Below, piece after piece: positions 38,501 to 50,500 of a stretch of 64,000 nucleotides of DNA (position 1 is its first letter; each line of letters begins with the position of its first letter). Source of the DNA: Theristus sp. LFF4_11 (lineage: Eukaryota; Nematoda; Chromadorea; Monhysterida; Xyalidae); NCBI GenBank assembly GCA_030248135.1, contig JASANC010005786.1:74095-138094 (forward strand), given 5' to 3'. The translations under genes and the position numbers were made by a program. The notes beneath the pieces were generated by a model. That model had not been told where the DNA came from. It worked only from the letters and a program-made list of their open reading frames with translations, and ran no database searches.

Positions 38501-38710
38501 GGATTACGGAACACGGGCGCACTCAATACCAAAAGCAACCGACCACGCCATTTCACGCGATCCATCCTTCGATGAAACCACAAATCCAAGTCCATTCACG
38601 GTAAGATTTAAAGCATGATCGTGAGTGTCCAAAACGCCAATCGTTTCTTTTCGGTGCCAACACTCAATGCCGCACGACTTTTAAAGTCCAATTTTCAATG
38701 TTTTTTCACT

Positions 38711-38806
38711 AAAGGTGCATTCATGAGGCAATATTTAGTGACTGCGTAACTAAGTTCTAGCACAGCTGCGCGTCACTAAATGCTGATTCATGAATGCGCC
38801 TTAAAA
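38711..38806. repeat. Short hairpin MITE, family B, copy 4
   Basis: The arms AAGGTGCATTCATGAGGCAA and TGATTCATGAATGCGCCTTA pair with a few mismatches. The inner boxes TTTAGTGAC and GTCACTAAA pair perfectly. It is 635 bp left of the telomere-type array. Confidence 0.85.
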
Positions 38807-39440
38807 TTGACAGTCACAATCTCTTGACTAAAACTGCCATCCATTGTTGAAGATTATTTTAAAACCAAACGAAAGCTCATGCGCTCTTTTAAGTTAAAAA
38901 ATAAAAAAAATTACAATTTTTGAACTCAAAAATTGTTAGATTGTTACCGTACTACCCAGTAGACGGTTCTCCGCTGCCCAAAAAGGAGTTTGAGTTCTGC
39001 TCCACCTTTCACGTAAAGTTATGTATTTTCCGTTACACTTTGAATAAAACATTACGAAAAACATTAATGACGTTTGGCTGTCGTGCAATGAAGGAATGGC
39101 TGTACGTTTGAAACAAAAAATTGACCAGGTCAGTTAAAAAAAGAAAGTTGCGCTGCAACTGAAACTTAAAATTTTCTTACTCATGGTCACATATAAACAA
39201 ACAATCTGAAATTCAGTTGGTTTGTTACATCACAATCATCCTTACCAAGTGAACGAAGAGTTTGTTGCATGATACATATAAAACCAGCATAACGCAATAA
39301 AATCAACAAAACAAAAAAACAGTTGAATTATCGCATAGTTTACACCACCACCACCAATGTCTCGCTCGTCATCAACCCAACTCAAAGCATCAACCACGGT
39401 GAGATCGTCCCATAGTTTTGACTGACTCCAAATTTGCCTC

Positions 39441-41740
39441 TAAGCCTAAGCCTAAGCCTAAGCCTAAGCCTAAGCCTAAGCCTAAGCCAAAGCCTAAGCC
39501 TAAGCCTAAGCCTAAGCCTAAGCCTAAGCCTAAGCCTAAGCCTAAGCCTAAGCCTAAGCCTAAGCCTAAGCCTAAGCCTAAGCCTAAGCCTAAGCCTAAG
39601 CCTAAGCCTAAGCCTAAGCCTAAGCCTAAGCCTAAGCCTAAGCCTAAGCCTAAGCCTAAGCCTAAGCCTAAGCCTAAGCCTAAGCCTAAGCCTAAGCCTA
39701 AGCCTAAGCCTAAGCCTAAGCCTAAGCCTAAGCCTAAGCCTAAGCCTAAGCCTAAGCCTAAGCATAAGCCTAAGCCTAAGCCTAAGCCTAAGCCTAAGCC
39801 TAAGCCTAAGCCTAAGCCTAAGCCTAAGCCTAAGCCTAAGCCTAAGCCTAAGCCTAAGCCTAAGCCTAAGCCTAAGCCTAAGCCTAAGCCTAAGCCTAAG
39901 CCTAAGCCTAAGCCTAGGCCTAAGCCTAAGCCTAAGCCTAAGCCTAAGCCTAAGCCTAAGCCTAGGCCTAAGCCTAAGCCTAAGCCTAGGCCTAAGCCTA
40001 AGCCTAAGCCTAAGCCTAAGCCTAGGCCTAAGCCTAAGCCTAAGCCTAGGCCTAAGCCTAAGCCTAAGCCTAAGCCTGAGCCTAAGCCTAGGCCTAAGCG
40101 TAGGCCTAAGCCTAAGCCTAAGCCTAAGCCTAAGCCTAAGCCTAAGCCTAAGCCTAAGCCTAAGCCTAAGCCTAAGCCTAAGCCTAAGCCTAAGCCTAAG
40201 CCTAAGCCTAAGCCTAAGCCTAAGCCTAAGCCTAAGCCTAAGCCTAAGCCTAAGCCTAAGCCTAAGCCTAAGCCTAAGCCTAAGCCTAAGCCTAAGCCTA
40301 AGCCTAAGCCTAAGCCTAAGCCTAAGCCTAAGCCTAAGCCTAAGCCTAAGCCTAAGCCTAAGCCTAAGCCTAAGCCTAAGCCTAAGCCTAAGCCTAAGCC
40401 TAAGCCTAAGCCTAAGCCTAAGCCTAAGCCTAAGCCTAAGCCTAAGCCTAAGCCTAAGCCTAAGCCTAAGCCTAAGCCTAAGCCTAAGCCTAAGCCTAAG
40501 CCTAAGCCTAAGCCTAAGCCTAAGCCTAAGCCTAAGCCTAAGCCTAAGCCTAAGCCTAAGCCTAAGCCTAAGCCTAAGCCTAAGCCTAAGCCTAAGCCTA
40601 AGCCTAAGCCTAAGCCTAAGCCTAAGCCTAAGCCTAAGCCTAAGCCTAAGCCTAAGCCTAAGCCTAAGCCTAAGCCTAAGCCTAAGCCTAAGCCTAAGCC
40701 TAAGCCTAAGCCTAAGCCTAAGCCTAAGCCTAAGCCTAAGCCTAAGCCTAAGCCTAAGCCTAAGCCTAAGCCTAAGCCTAAGCCTAAGCCTAAGCCTAAG
40801 CCTAAGCCTAAGCCTAAGCCTAAGCCTAAGCCTAAGCCTAAGCCTAAGCCTAAGCCTAAGCCTAAGCCTAAGCCTAAGCCTAAGCCTAAGCCTAAGCCTA
40901 AGCCTAAGCCTAAGCCTAAGCCTAAGCCTAAGCCTAAGCCTAAGCCTAAGCCTAAGCCTAAGCCTAAGCCTAAGCCTAAGCCTAAGCCTAAGCCTAAGCC
41001 TAAGCCTAAGCCTAAGCCTAAGCCTAAGCCTAAGCCTAAGCCTAAGCCTAAGCCTAAGCCTAAGCCTAAGCCTAAGCCTAAGCCTAAGCCTAAGCCTAAG
41101 CCTAAGCCTAAGCCTAAGCCTAAGCCTAAGCCTAAGCCTAAGCCTAAGCCTAAGCCTAAGCCTAAGCCTAAGCCTAAGCCTAAGCCTAAGCCTAAGCCTA
41201 AGCCTAAGCCTAAGCCTAAGCCTAAGCCTAAGCCTAAGCCTAAGCCTAAGCCTAAGCCTAAGCCTAAGCCTAAGCCTAAGCCTAAGCCTAAGCCTAAGCC
41301 TAAGCCTAAGCCTAAGCCTAAGCCTAAGCCTAAGCCTAAGCCTAAGCCTAAGCCTAAGCCTAAGCCTAAGCCTAAGCCTAAGCCTAAGCCTAAGCCTAAG
41401 CCTAAGCCTAAGCCTAAGCCTAAGCCTAAGCCTAAGCCTAAGCCTAAGCCTAAGCCTAAGCCTAAGCCTAAGCCTAAGCCTAAGCCTAAGCCTAAGCCTA
41501 AGCCTAAGCCTAAGCCTAAGCCTAAGCCTAAGCCTAAGCCTAAGCCTAAGCCTAAGCCTAAGCCTAAGCCTAAGCCTAAGCCTAAGCCTAAGCCTAAGCC
41601 TAAGCCTAAGCCTAAGCCTAAGCCTAAGCCTAAGCCTAAGCCTAAGCCTAAGCCTAAGCCTAAGCCTAAGCCTAAGCCTAAGCCTAAGCCTAAGCCTAAG
41701 CCTAAGCCTAAGCCTAAGCCTAAGCCTAAGCCTAAGCCTA
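39441..41740. repeat. Interstitial telomere-type array, (CCTAAG)n = (TTAGGC)n
   Basis: About 383 units in 2.3 kb, with the C-rich strand on plus. The unit equals the nematode telomere repeat. All sequence variants (CCTAGG, CCTGAG, GCATAAG, AGCCAAAG, GCGTAGG) lie in the first 665 bp. From 40106 to 41740 the array is perfect. A 60 bp higher-order unit is duplicated (39961-40020 and 40021-40080, one difference). The unit has no stop in several frames, so the long Lys-Pro, Leu-Ser and Leu-Arg frames over it are not genes. Confidence 0.97.
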
Positions 41741-43892
41741 CAGTGTAAGGTGTTTTTGAAGAAGAGCACTTAACATCTACTGTCCACTTGGTAGTGTGGT
41801 AGAGTCCACGCTCGTCCCACCTCCCACACTGAAAATTGTTTTCTTATACGCTTTGAGTGAAACATAACGACACGTACAAATGGTGTTAAGCAATGCCGCA
41901 CTGAATCTTGTGCTCAATCTGCGCCACAACGCAGTCTCGCGCTGCATTAAAAGCATTGGGCATTTTACGACGCTCAAGAATTATGATTTAATTACAATCA
42001 TGATAAAAATATCAAAGATGCCAAAGCAGCCATTCCGTTAAATAAACGGTTCCAATTTACATGTTTGGTTGATTGGCGCAATATCATAGCAAGACGTTCA
42101 CGTTTAAATTTTTCTACTAAAAAACGTTGATCATGTTGAATAAAATAGTAGAACAATGAACATGACAGTGAAAATCTCTGACCACAAATGAGTAAATGAC
42201 AGAATATTGTAGTTAACCAACAATGCAACGCAAGATTTTTCAAAGCAATCCATTTGATAACACTCTCAAACTCATGACATAGCAGAATTGTATTGGTGAT
42301 ACTGAACTCCAACGAAAATCTCGTACGTTCACGGTTTCTATCAAAAAGCACAAATACAATTTCGTCTCTATATTTTTGCTTTCTTGTTTCGCGCTGTGCG
42401 TTCTGTTTCTCATGCCTGAACTTATGAGATTAAGGAACTCTGAGAAAAAACAGAATAGGCAAAATTGTCTAAACGCCTGTCAACATACTAAATACGATCT
42501 TGCATCGCCAGTTTGGGTCTCGACACGATTTTGTTACACACGTTTTTGATTGCTAGGGTGCATTATTTATTTGTCAGAGAACCTCTGTTCGTATATTTAG
42601 TTTTACTTTTCCAATGAATCTTTCTTGACTGACTTTTTCGTACACAGTAAGATAGAAAGAGTGTGACTCTAAAGCAAAGTGTCTGAACTGCGCAGAGAAA
42701 CACCGACTTATCACTGCTTTCAGTTAGATTGTGAAGGCAATATACTCAAAAAATAAACACAATCAACCCATGAAACCCGATTTTATTTGCGATGTCAGTG
42801 GTTTATGAAACGTGAGTGTGAGTGATCATGAAATCAGTCTGATCGGCTGGTCAAAACTTTTTTCTGACTGCATCCCTCTATTCCTGAATGGCGCCAAAAT
42901 GCTTTAATGTTTTTGAAAGTTACTGCTCACATTTTTTATTGGCATGAAGTCGCCTGAAAATGCGGCAGAACTGGTTAATTTATTGCGCAAAACACTCCGC
43001 CTGAAAGCACCAAAATATACCTATATTTCAGGACGTGGTGCAGGAAAATACAACTTTGCTAGGTTCTTGATCCTGGTCAGTTCGCTTTCAAAGTTAATTC
43101 GATTGACAAAAAATGTACCGTACGACGAACTCCCGGTGGCAAGAAATGAGCAACTAATTTCTCCTGTGAAATCGCCTGTTATCTTCCTGCCGGCCGAAAA
43201 ATTTATTCTGGATTTACGACTCTTGTTAATGGAAACAGACGCAAATGAAGACAACCAATGATGACAACAGAAATTTGTGATCATGCACATAAAAAATTAG
43301 GCGCTGGAACAACGTTTGTCGTGCAAACAGGCTAAAAACGTGTATTTCTGCTTTCCTACAAAACCGAAGTGGAAACGTTGACTTGCAGACTAAAATTTTA
43401 GCATCAAATACATACTGTAGTACTCCAGCGAAACAGGCTTAATTGAAGTGTTCGCACCATCATTCAACACAAATGCCGACTTCAAAACTCCCCGAAGACT
43501 GTATTTGTATGTATTTCGATCTAATTCAGCAATGTTCAAAGCTTTTTGAACACTATTTATTGCCACTGATGGGAGCGTGGGCTCTCTGACGTTCGACTCG
43601 TTAGTTCAAAGTGAATGTGCAGATGGTCCGTTATCCTAAACCAAAGGGCACCTTTGAATTCAGTTTCTAAATTTCGAGTTGCAAATGTAAAAAAAACTAT
43701 GTTTCAAACTTTTAAAAAAATCTCCTCATTTTCAAATACACATTTTCTAATGACGTCACAAGGTAACGCAATGCAGAAAGTGAGAAAACCATGAGTACAG
43801 CGCCAGCAAAAGTGATGGTACGCACGCGCAGCAGCGAAAACACTAAAAGCGATTGTTGTTGCCAAGAATGACGGTAACCAAAAGCAACCAAC

Positions 43893-45107
43893 CGCACGCC
43901 TCGACCGATGCAACATCAGCTGCCTGCGGTTGATGCTCGGCATCTCGGCCAGTGTGTCCCTCGTCTCATCAGGCGGAATCAACGGCGACATCTGGTCGTC
44001 ATCTGCGTCCTCGATTCGCTCGTAGGCGGCAGTCGCCATCACGCTCGCGTCACCTGGATCAGTTATTATTTTCGAACATGGTGGCATTGCGAAATCAGCT
44101 ATATGGGCACGCTGATTGGATGCATCATGTCTCACCACACGGTACATCAACCGTGTTTGCTCTGCAACTCTTGGCATGATATGGCCTTGATTGTTAGAAC
44201 AGTCATACTGCCACAACATTGTCGTTTCAAACCGAACTTTCAACTTTTCCGGTGATCGATAATAGCAGGTGGACAACGGAATCGTGTTGAGACCGAATAC
44301 GGTAGGTACCGTACGCTAAGATGCACCGTATTTCCGTTCCAGCTCACCTACGCCGACAGTGGTTTGCTTGTGTCGATGTGCCTTGCGTGCGCCAGACTGA
44401 TGATGATGCTGGATTTCTGAAGGCGACAGTCGCAAGTCGCGCGGCCGACTGGTGCCCGCTTTCTGTAATAAAAAAGAGCCTTGATCAACATGAGATCATC
44501 AATCATGATCAACAGAATAATCGCCAAGAGAGAGTTTCTGTCTACGTTCTGCAATAAAACTGATCGCATCGAAACGTCCGACCTTGCCGTGCGCGTGGCT
44601 ACTGCTGCTTGTGCTGCTCTGCGGGTCCTGTGTCGTCCGTTGTTGTTCGAGCGCCTTTTCTACGGTGTTCAGTTGACTCTGGAATAGTGGATTCGAAAAG
44701 TTAGGTTGCCCCGATGAACCGCGATGAGAAATCAGTAGGTATGAAGACTGGTGCCGGAGACTGCCGCTACTGAAAGGCTAGTCTTCCCAGTAAAAAAAGA
44801 GAGGTCGCTCGTTGCGGTTTCTCTGGGTTGCTAGACGCATCTGTATCACTGAAAAGAAGTTGTCTCCAGGTTTACATTTCGCGTATATTTTGTTTCTATT
44901 TTGATGGCAACAAAGAGTCGCGTTTCGACGACTTACAGTGGAAACGCCACGATCACACTGTCCACCCTCACAACTGTCGTCACCACTGGAGGACTTTCCA
45001 ATGGGCGCTGGACCAGCGGAAGTGGCCAGTTTTTTGGCATTTCCCGCCAAAACCGTTTGCTGCTTGGTCGGTTTCTCAATGAACAAATCGGCCGTGAACA
45101 TGTGCAA
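43893..45107 (-). CDS. Four phase-matched exons of an unrecognised protein, partial
   Basis: Exons 45107-44937, 44678-44583, 44462-44348 and 44053-43893 join in phases 0, 0, 1 and end in phase 0, giving 181 residues with no start or stop. Splice sites are good (TTGCAG|, |GTAAGT; TTCCAG|, |GTCGGA; TTACAG|, |GTGAGC; ATCCAG|, |GTTGGT), and third codon positions are GC-rich as in the certain genes. The protein is polar and probably disordered: a start of LHMFTADLFIEKPTKQQ, a Ser/Gln-rich middle, a His-rich EIQHHHQSG segment, and an acidic ERIEDADDDQMSPLIPPDE region. I recognise no domain. It lies upstream on the same strand as K2P gene 2 and its last donor is in phase with that gene's exon at 33873, so it may encode an alternative N-terminus of the channel. 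A separate gene is equally possible. Confidence 0.5.
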
Positions 45108-46298
45108 CTGCAAGGTCGAGCGCAGCCCGGAGTGCAGCATTTTTTATGTTTTTTGGGTTGTTTGGGACTATTTTGGGGTGTGAAGTCGTCGTCTGAAGAC
45201 TGCACGATTCGCTCAGCACGTGTCTATGTTGTTGTTGTTGTTGTTTGTTGTTGTTGCGCAATGTGACAAACACACTGGCACACATGTGCACGTGACAGCT
45301 TGCTGATATTGCAATGATGAAACACCGTTTCAAAACAGTTGAAATCTCTTCCGACACGGACTTGCGCTGCCGCTGCAGAACAGGGGACGTGATGCTAAGC
45401 CAATGAAAAAACTTGGTGTATAAGGAAGATGCTATTGTTGTGAATTGCTTTTGCGGAAAGAAAAACCGGCTTTTTTCGTTCGTTCGAACATTTTTTCGGG
45501 ACGCTGCGCAGTTTTCCAACCGAAAATGCAAAATGCTATTACTTTGATTCGAAAACACAGATGGGCAGGGTGTGGGTCAGAATGGGACAGTGAAGTCAAA
45601 ACGCATTTTCATGCGACTAATTGAATGGCTTAATATGAATCATCGATGATTTGATTGGTTGTACGAGCTCAGCGTGATTTAATCAGTCATCATTAAAAAT
45701 CTGCTTTAAAAATGCACAAACTGTTTTGTTTGTTGCTTGATTTTCCAAAAAAAAGAATGTTTTCGACGGACTCTGTATCCGGGGAATTACTTCAATCCAC
45801 CGCCCGATGAAGATGATAGAAACTGGTGTAATGGAAAAAATGCCCGCTTGAACGCGCTTTATGAAAAACGGTCAAAACCTAGCGCTGTATACCTTGGTTT
45901 TGGCGTCGTATAATAATGCTCAATCGCAGCCTTAATTTTGTTCCATGAAACAAAATGAACGTGTTTTCCGCGCTTGTTTTTGCAGACTAGCTGTCTATAA
46001 ATTCGTGAACTGAAGATTTCAAATAATGACGATTTGGACTTTTTCCGGTCCAAACGTGTTTGTTGTTGCACAAACCAACCCGAATTTTTTTCTTGTCTTC
46101 TCAGTGAGCACCGTACAGAATGACGTTCATTGAAAATGTAGCCGGTTTCACGTACACGCAAAAATGGACGCACAATCGCCAGATGGCGTAAACGTCGCCA
46201 AAAGTTGGCGTTGAGGGATTCCATTCAGGGTGAAAAATGTAGGACTATCGACATGAAAATGACAACCAAGATGGCGCTGCAAAATCACCAGTTTTGGT

Positions 46299-47543
46299 GG
46301 TGGTCACGCCCGTGGACAAAGCGTCAAACAACTATGTCTTCATTTGCAAGAAGTTCTACGTTGAGCAACTGAGTAAAGAATTGGGCATTACTATATCAAA
46401 TGGTCAATTAAGTTGCAAAGGCAACAGCACATACACCTTTGTGGGCGCGTCAAATGATTATTTGACCCATATTCTTGAAAAACACAATAAGCTGGTGAAA
46501 CATTACAATTATGAAACTAGCTATTGGGATAACACAATTCCAATAATTTTTGCCAATCCCAAATTACACAAGAATCCCTACAAGTTTCGTTTCATTGCAG
46601 CAGCTTCACGTTCGAGCACCAAACCAATTTGCAAACTCGTCCACGTGATTCTTACCGACCGAAGGCGAAGTTGATTAAATATTGTGGAGGAGCTACAGAG
46701 AAAAAAAATGCTTCTCTATATTGGGGGGGGGATAGCACCCACGAAGAAAGAGAAAAAAGGGGGAAAAAAAAAAAAAATAAGGAAATTGGGGGGGCGGTTT
46801 TAACAAATTTTTTCCTCTCCCCCCCCATCAAAAATTTTTTAAAAATTTTTCATCGACCCCTCTACAAAAAAAAAAAGTGAAGGGGAAGTTCGAACAGTGT
46901 CAATTTTGAGAACTTTGTTCATTAATAACAGTTGACTTCCTTCAAATGTCTAATCGATTTATCCTCCAGAACTCAGTTTAGAATCTACCAATGATGGAAA
47001 TACTTGGAATTTCTAGACTCAAACCACAACCAAAACAAAATTAAAAACATTGGTGAAAGAAAGACTTCCTAGGTAATAAATTATAGGTGGGAAATGGTGT
47101 GTGTGTCTTTGACAACAGGGCAGGAGTGAGACTTCGTGCGGGAAGTTCGCGTTCTTTTGAGAACCTTGGTTCAAAACGGCTTTCAAAAACCGTCGTTATC
47201 CAAAACCTTTCACAGGTTGCTCCATCGCCATCATGAACTCCTGCATCACTTTGAAATATATACAATCAAGCACTTTGTGACTTTGCATAAAAGAATATTT
47301 GACTATCATTAATTTGCTAATTTTGACTGGTGCCATTTATATTTTAAAAAACGTGGACAACAAGGTTTGATCGATATTGTACTGTTTTGTTCATTTTATT
47401 TTCATTGATTAAGCCCATTACTCAAGCTTTTATGACTCAACTGGTTCAAGAGGGGCACATCACTGATGAGGCCACCCCTCTTCTGCATATGATGTTGGCC
47501 AGGCCGAAATGCAGAGAGCCACCATACAAATTGGTTGATTTGT
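46299..47543 (+). mobile_element. 5'-truncated, damaged copy of the Penelope-like element
   Basis: 46299-46668 matches 49789-50159 almost base for base. The match then degrades into homopolymer runs (46700-46880), loses about 340 bp that include the YVDD region, and recovers to share the 3' end at 47543 (equivalent to 51367). The shared end defines the element's 3' terminus. Because decay appears as run-length errors rather than random substitutions, part of the damage may come from assembly. The element's partial-copy-then-full-copy order resembles the tandem arrangement usual for Penelope-like elements. Confidence 0.8.
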
Positions 47544-50500
47544 ATTCACAGGTTCCTTCTTACTGCTGAGTGGTGTTTCACCCTTGTGTTTGTAATACCT
47601 GTCTTCTAAATTTCTTTCATCCTTTTATATCGGTCACCCATCTCTTATTGGATAAAACATCCCCAATTCCCTATCACCCCACACAATGCCTCTGGTTCGC
47701 TTTTTAAAATCCTCATAGGTCCGATATTCTGCGGGATTCGGATTTTACCGTCGAGGAACACACGCCTGCGGGTTGTGTGGCAATCACTGGAAGTCTGCGG
47801 ACACCCAGAAGATTGCAAAGCTGAACCAGTAGGTAAATTCCACTTCAGTTGACAACATACAAGTAATCTTTCCAGCATATAAATAGTTTCTATTCAATTG
47901 AAGCAAGTTAATTCGGAATATTAGTAGTTGCTTTGTGGACCATTCAATATGAAATAAGTTGAATTCAAGTGTTATCTTACATCTTCAACCGCTTGAAAAA
48001 TCATTCATTTTATTTCTTTCATGTTTATATCTTAAGTAAGGCTAACACGTATAACAATTCGTACGCCTCTACTTCTCCAAATTGGAAGGGAGAGTTGTAG
48101 CGGTTTGTTAGCCCTTGGGAATCCTATTTAGGATAGCGTGCCCGATATCCTGGCAGCCCCGGGACAGTAGACGCCCTTTCCCCTCGAGGACAGCTATGGG
48201 TGTAGCCCTCGTTGTATACTCACCTGCTGCTACATATCTAAACCATGATAATTCTGCGTTGAAAGTCGAGCTCAACGATGTTCACAATCCCGAATACGAA
48301 TACGTATTTCATATTGAAAGTTTTGAAATGTCCAAGTGCTCTCGTTTGCGATGTTCAACATGCAGCCATGTCACCCTTTCTTCCAGCTTTCAGTCTATTA
48401 TCTTTCATTTTGATACACGGGAATCAAAACGGTTACAGTGACGTCGGATGACGTCATGGTGCCGGTTGTTCTAATTTGGACATGTGACACGATAATAATA
48501 TAACCGGAAAACGGTTCAGTGCTATCTTTGGCGGTTGTTCTAATTGGACATGTGACACAAAAGCAGTAGTTTATTTGATCACTTGCAAAAAATGCAACAT
48601 TCAGTACGTTGGGCAGACTAAACGTTCGTTTCGAATTAGGATCGGGGAACACCTAAGTGCTATTCGAAACAACAAAAGTCTGCCGCTTTACAAACACTTT
48701 CAACAACATTGTACAATTGATGATTTTCAATGTCGAATCATTTACAAGTGCAATGTCGATGATGTGCGTCAACTACTAGCTGTTGAAAACTACTGGATGC
48801 GTGTCTTGAATACCATTATTCCACTTGGACTCAATGATCGTGTTCAAGGTGCTGGTTTGTTCTCAAGTGAGGACTGCTTCAACTTACCAAAAAATAAAAA
48901 CGTGTACTTTACTATCAAAGTCCCAAGGTTCCCAAGACAACATGGCAAAAGAATCAAGCATAGTAACAGAAGAATCATCAACATGTCAGCATTTAATCAG
49001 CATGCATCAATTGAAGAAAAATCAGTAGGACATTTGTCCTTCTTCTATCAAAAGCTAAATAATTTAAACAAAGTTTCCAGAGAAAGAGTCTATGAAGAAA
49101 TACAAAATAATCCCGAACTGCAAGACGTTCGACATGAATTCAACCTTTTGTACAACATTTTCGAAAGCAGTCTGCACCAAAAATCAAGACCGAAATGTTC
49201 GTATCGCTGGAAAATTCCGTTCAAAAATAAAGGTATGGAAAAAATTCCTTTCAAGAAATTGTTCAGCTGTCAACAAATATCTCAAAGTCTAGATGTCAAC
49301 CAAAACAATTTTTTAAAAAACGCTTCAGTCGTTTTCAAGTACAATTCACCAGTCTCATTGCAATTTTTCAACTACGGCAAATTCCTACGCCACATGGATG
49401 CAGAGGAGTTGAGGAGATGGCTTCTGGCCAAGTGCGCTTGCGCCGATGATGCAAATAACAAGTTTGTATATCAACAATTTGGACACATACTTTCTGGTGA
49501 TCTCAGTATCATTAGCAGAATTGAATTACGTAATTTATTCAAAAAAGGAGCAAAGTTTAGAGAACCTAAGCCTATTGATTATTCTGAAGTCTACGAAAGC
49601 ATTATTGGTTCGCTCGGCCCGCTTTTGGCTAAGCTGAAGGGTTGTGGTGACAAGAAAAATATTGCAACATTCGTAGAAGCTTTCAAAAATAAGCTACAAC
49701 AATATATTTCAAGAATTCGTGTAAATTATCAAGCCAATTTATTTTCAGTCAAAGCAAAAGAAGAATTGCAAAAAATTCACAATAATTTGGTGGTCACGCC
49801 CGTGGACAAAGCGTCAAACAACTATGTCTTCATTTGCAAGAAGTTCTACGTTGAGCAACTGAGTAAAGAATTGGGCATTACTATATCAAATGGTCAATTA
49901 AGTTGCAAAGGCAACAGCACATACACCTTTGTGGGCGCGTCAAATGATTATTTGACCCATATTCTTGAAAAACACAATAAGCTGGTGAAACATTACAATT
50001 ATGAAACTAGCTATTGGGATAACACAATTCCAATAATTTTTGCCAATCCCAAATTACACAAGAATCCCTACAAGTTTCGTTTCATTGCAGGAGCTTCACG
50101 TTCGAGCACCAAACCAATTTGCAAACTCGTCCACGTGATTCTTACCGACCTGAAGGCGAAGTTGATTAAATATTGTGAAGTAGCTACAGAGAAAACTAAT
50201 GCTTCTCTATATTGGGGTGTCGATAGCACCCACGAAGCAAGAGAAAAAGTGGGAAAAATAAGAAATATCAAGGAAATTGGCAGCGCCGATTTTAGCAATT
50301 TATTTCCTTCTCTCCCACATCAAATAATTTTTGAAAATCTTTTCAAGCTCATCGACCTCCTATACAAAAAAGATTACGTCAATGTGAAATATCACACAGT
50401 TGTCAATTCTGATACTAAAATCAAAAGTTTTCCCATATGTCTTCACAAAAACGAACTAAAAACTCTCATTCAAGAAAGCATCATCGAAACTTACGTTGTG

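Larger units (their letters stand above)
34919..43892. other. Long stretch without a supported coding exon
   Basis: About 9 kb. It contains a SINE (38127-38500), MITE family B copy 4 (38711-38806), the telomere-type array (39441-41740), trinucleotide-rich CATCAT/CAC sequence (37745-37805), a duplicated CTCGTGCTGCTGCTG segment (37805-37880), and GTCGAGACC-type motifs at 36965 and 42515. A 105-codon ATG frame at 42944-43261 is not recognisable. If the exons at 43893-45107 belong to K2P gene 2, this stretch is intronic. Confidence 0.45.

Noticed and set aside
39358..39399. Short plus-strand exon MSRSSSTQLKASTT followed by a GTGAGA donor
   Set aside because: Only 14 codons, no partner exon visible, and Ser/Thr-rich composition is easily produced by chance.
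39382..41773. Very long open frames of Lys-Pro, Leu-Ser and Leu-Arg repeats on both strands
   Set aside because: They are a by-product of a stop-free 6 bp telomere unit. There is no non-repeat domain and no supported start.
42944..43261. 105-codon ATG frame on the plus strand
   Set aside because: No recognisable domain, AT-rich codons unlike the real exons here, and a frame this long can occur by chance. Kept only as a note.
45859..46224. 121-codon minus-strand frame with WRRLRHLAIVRPFLRVRE
   Set aside because: No family recognised, no splice sites fitting the neighbouring exons, and codon use is not distinctive. It could be a transposon relic but I cannot support that.
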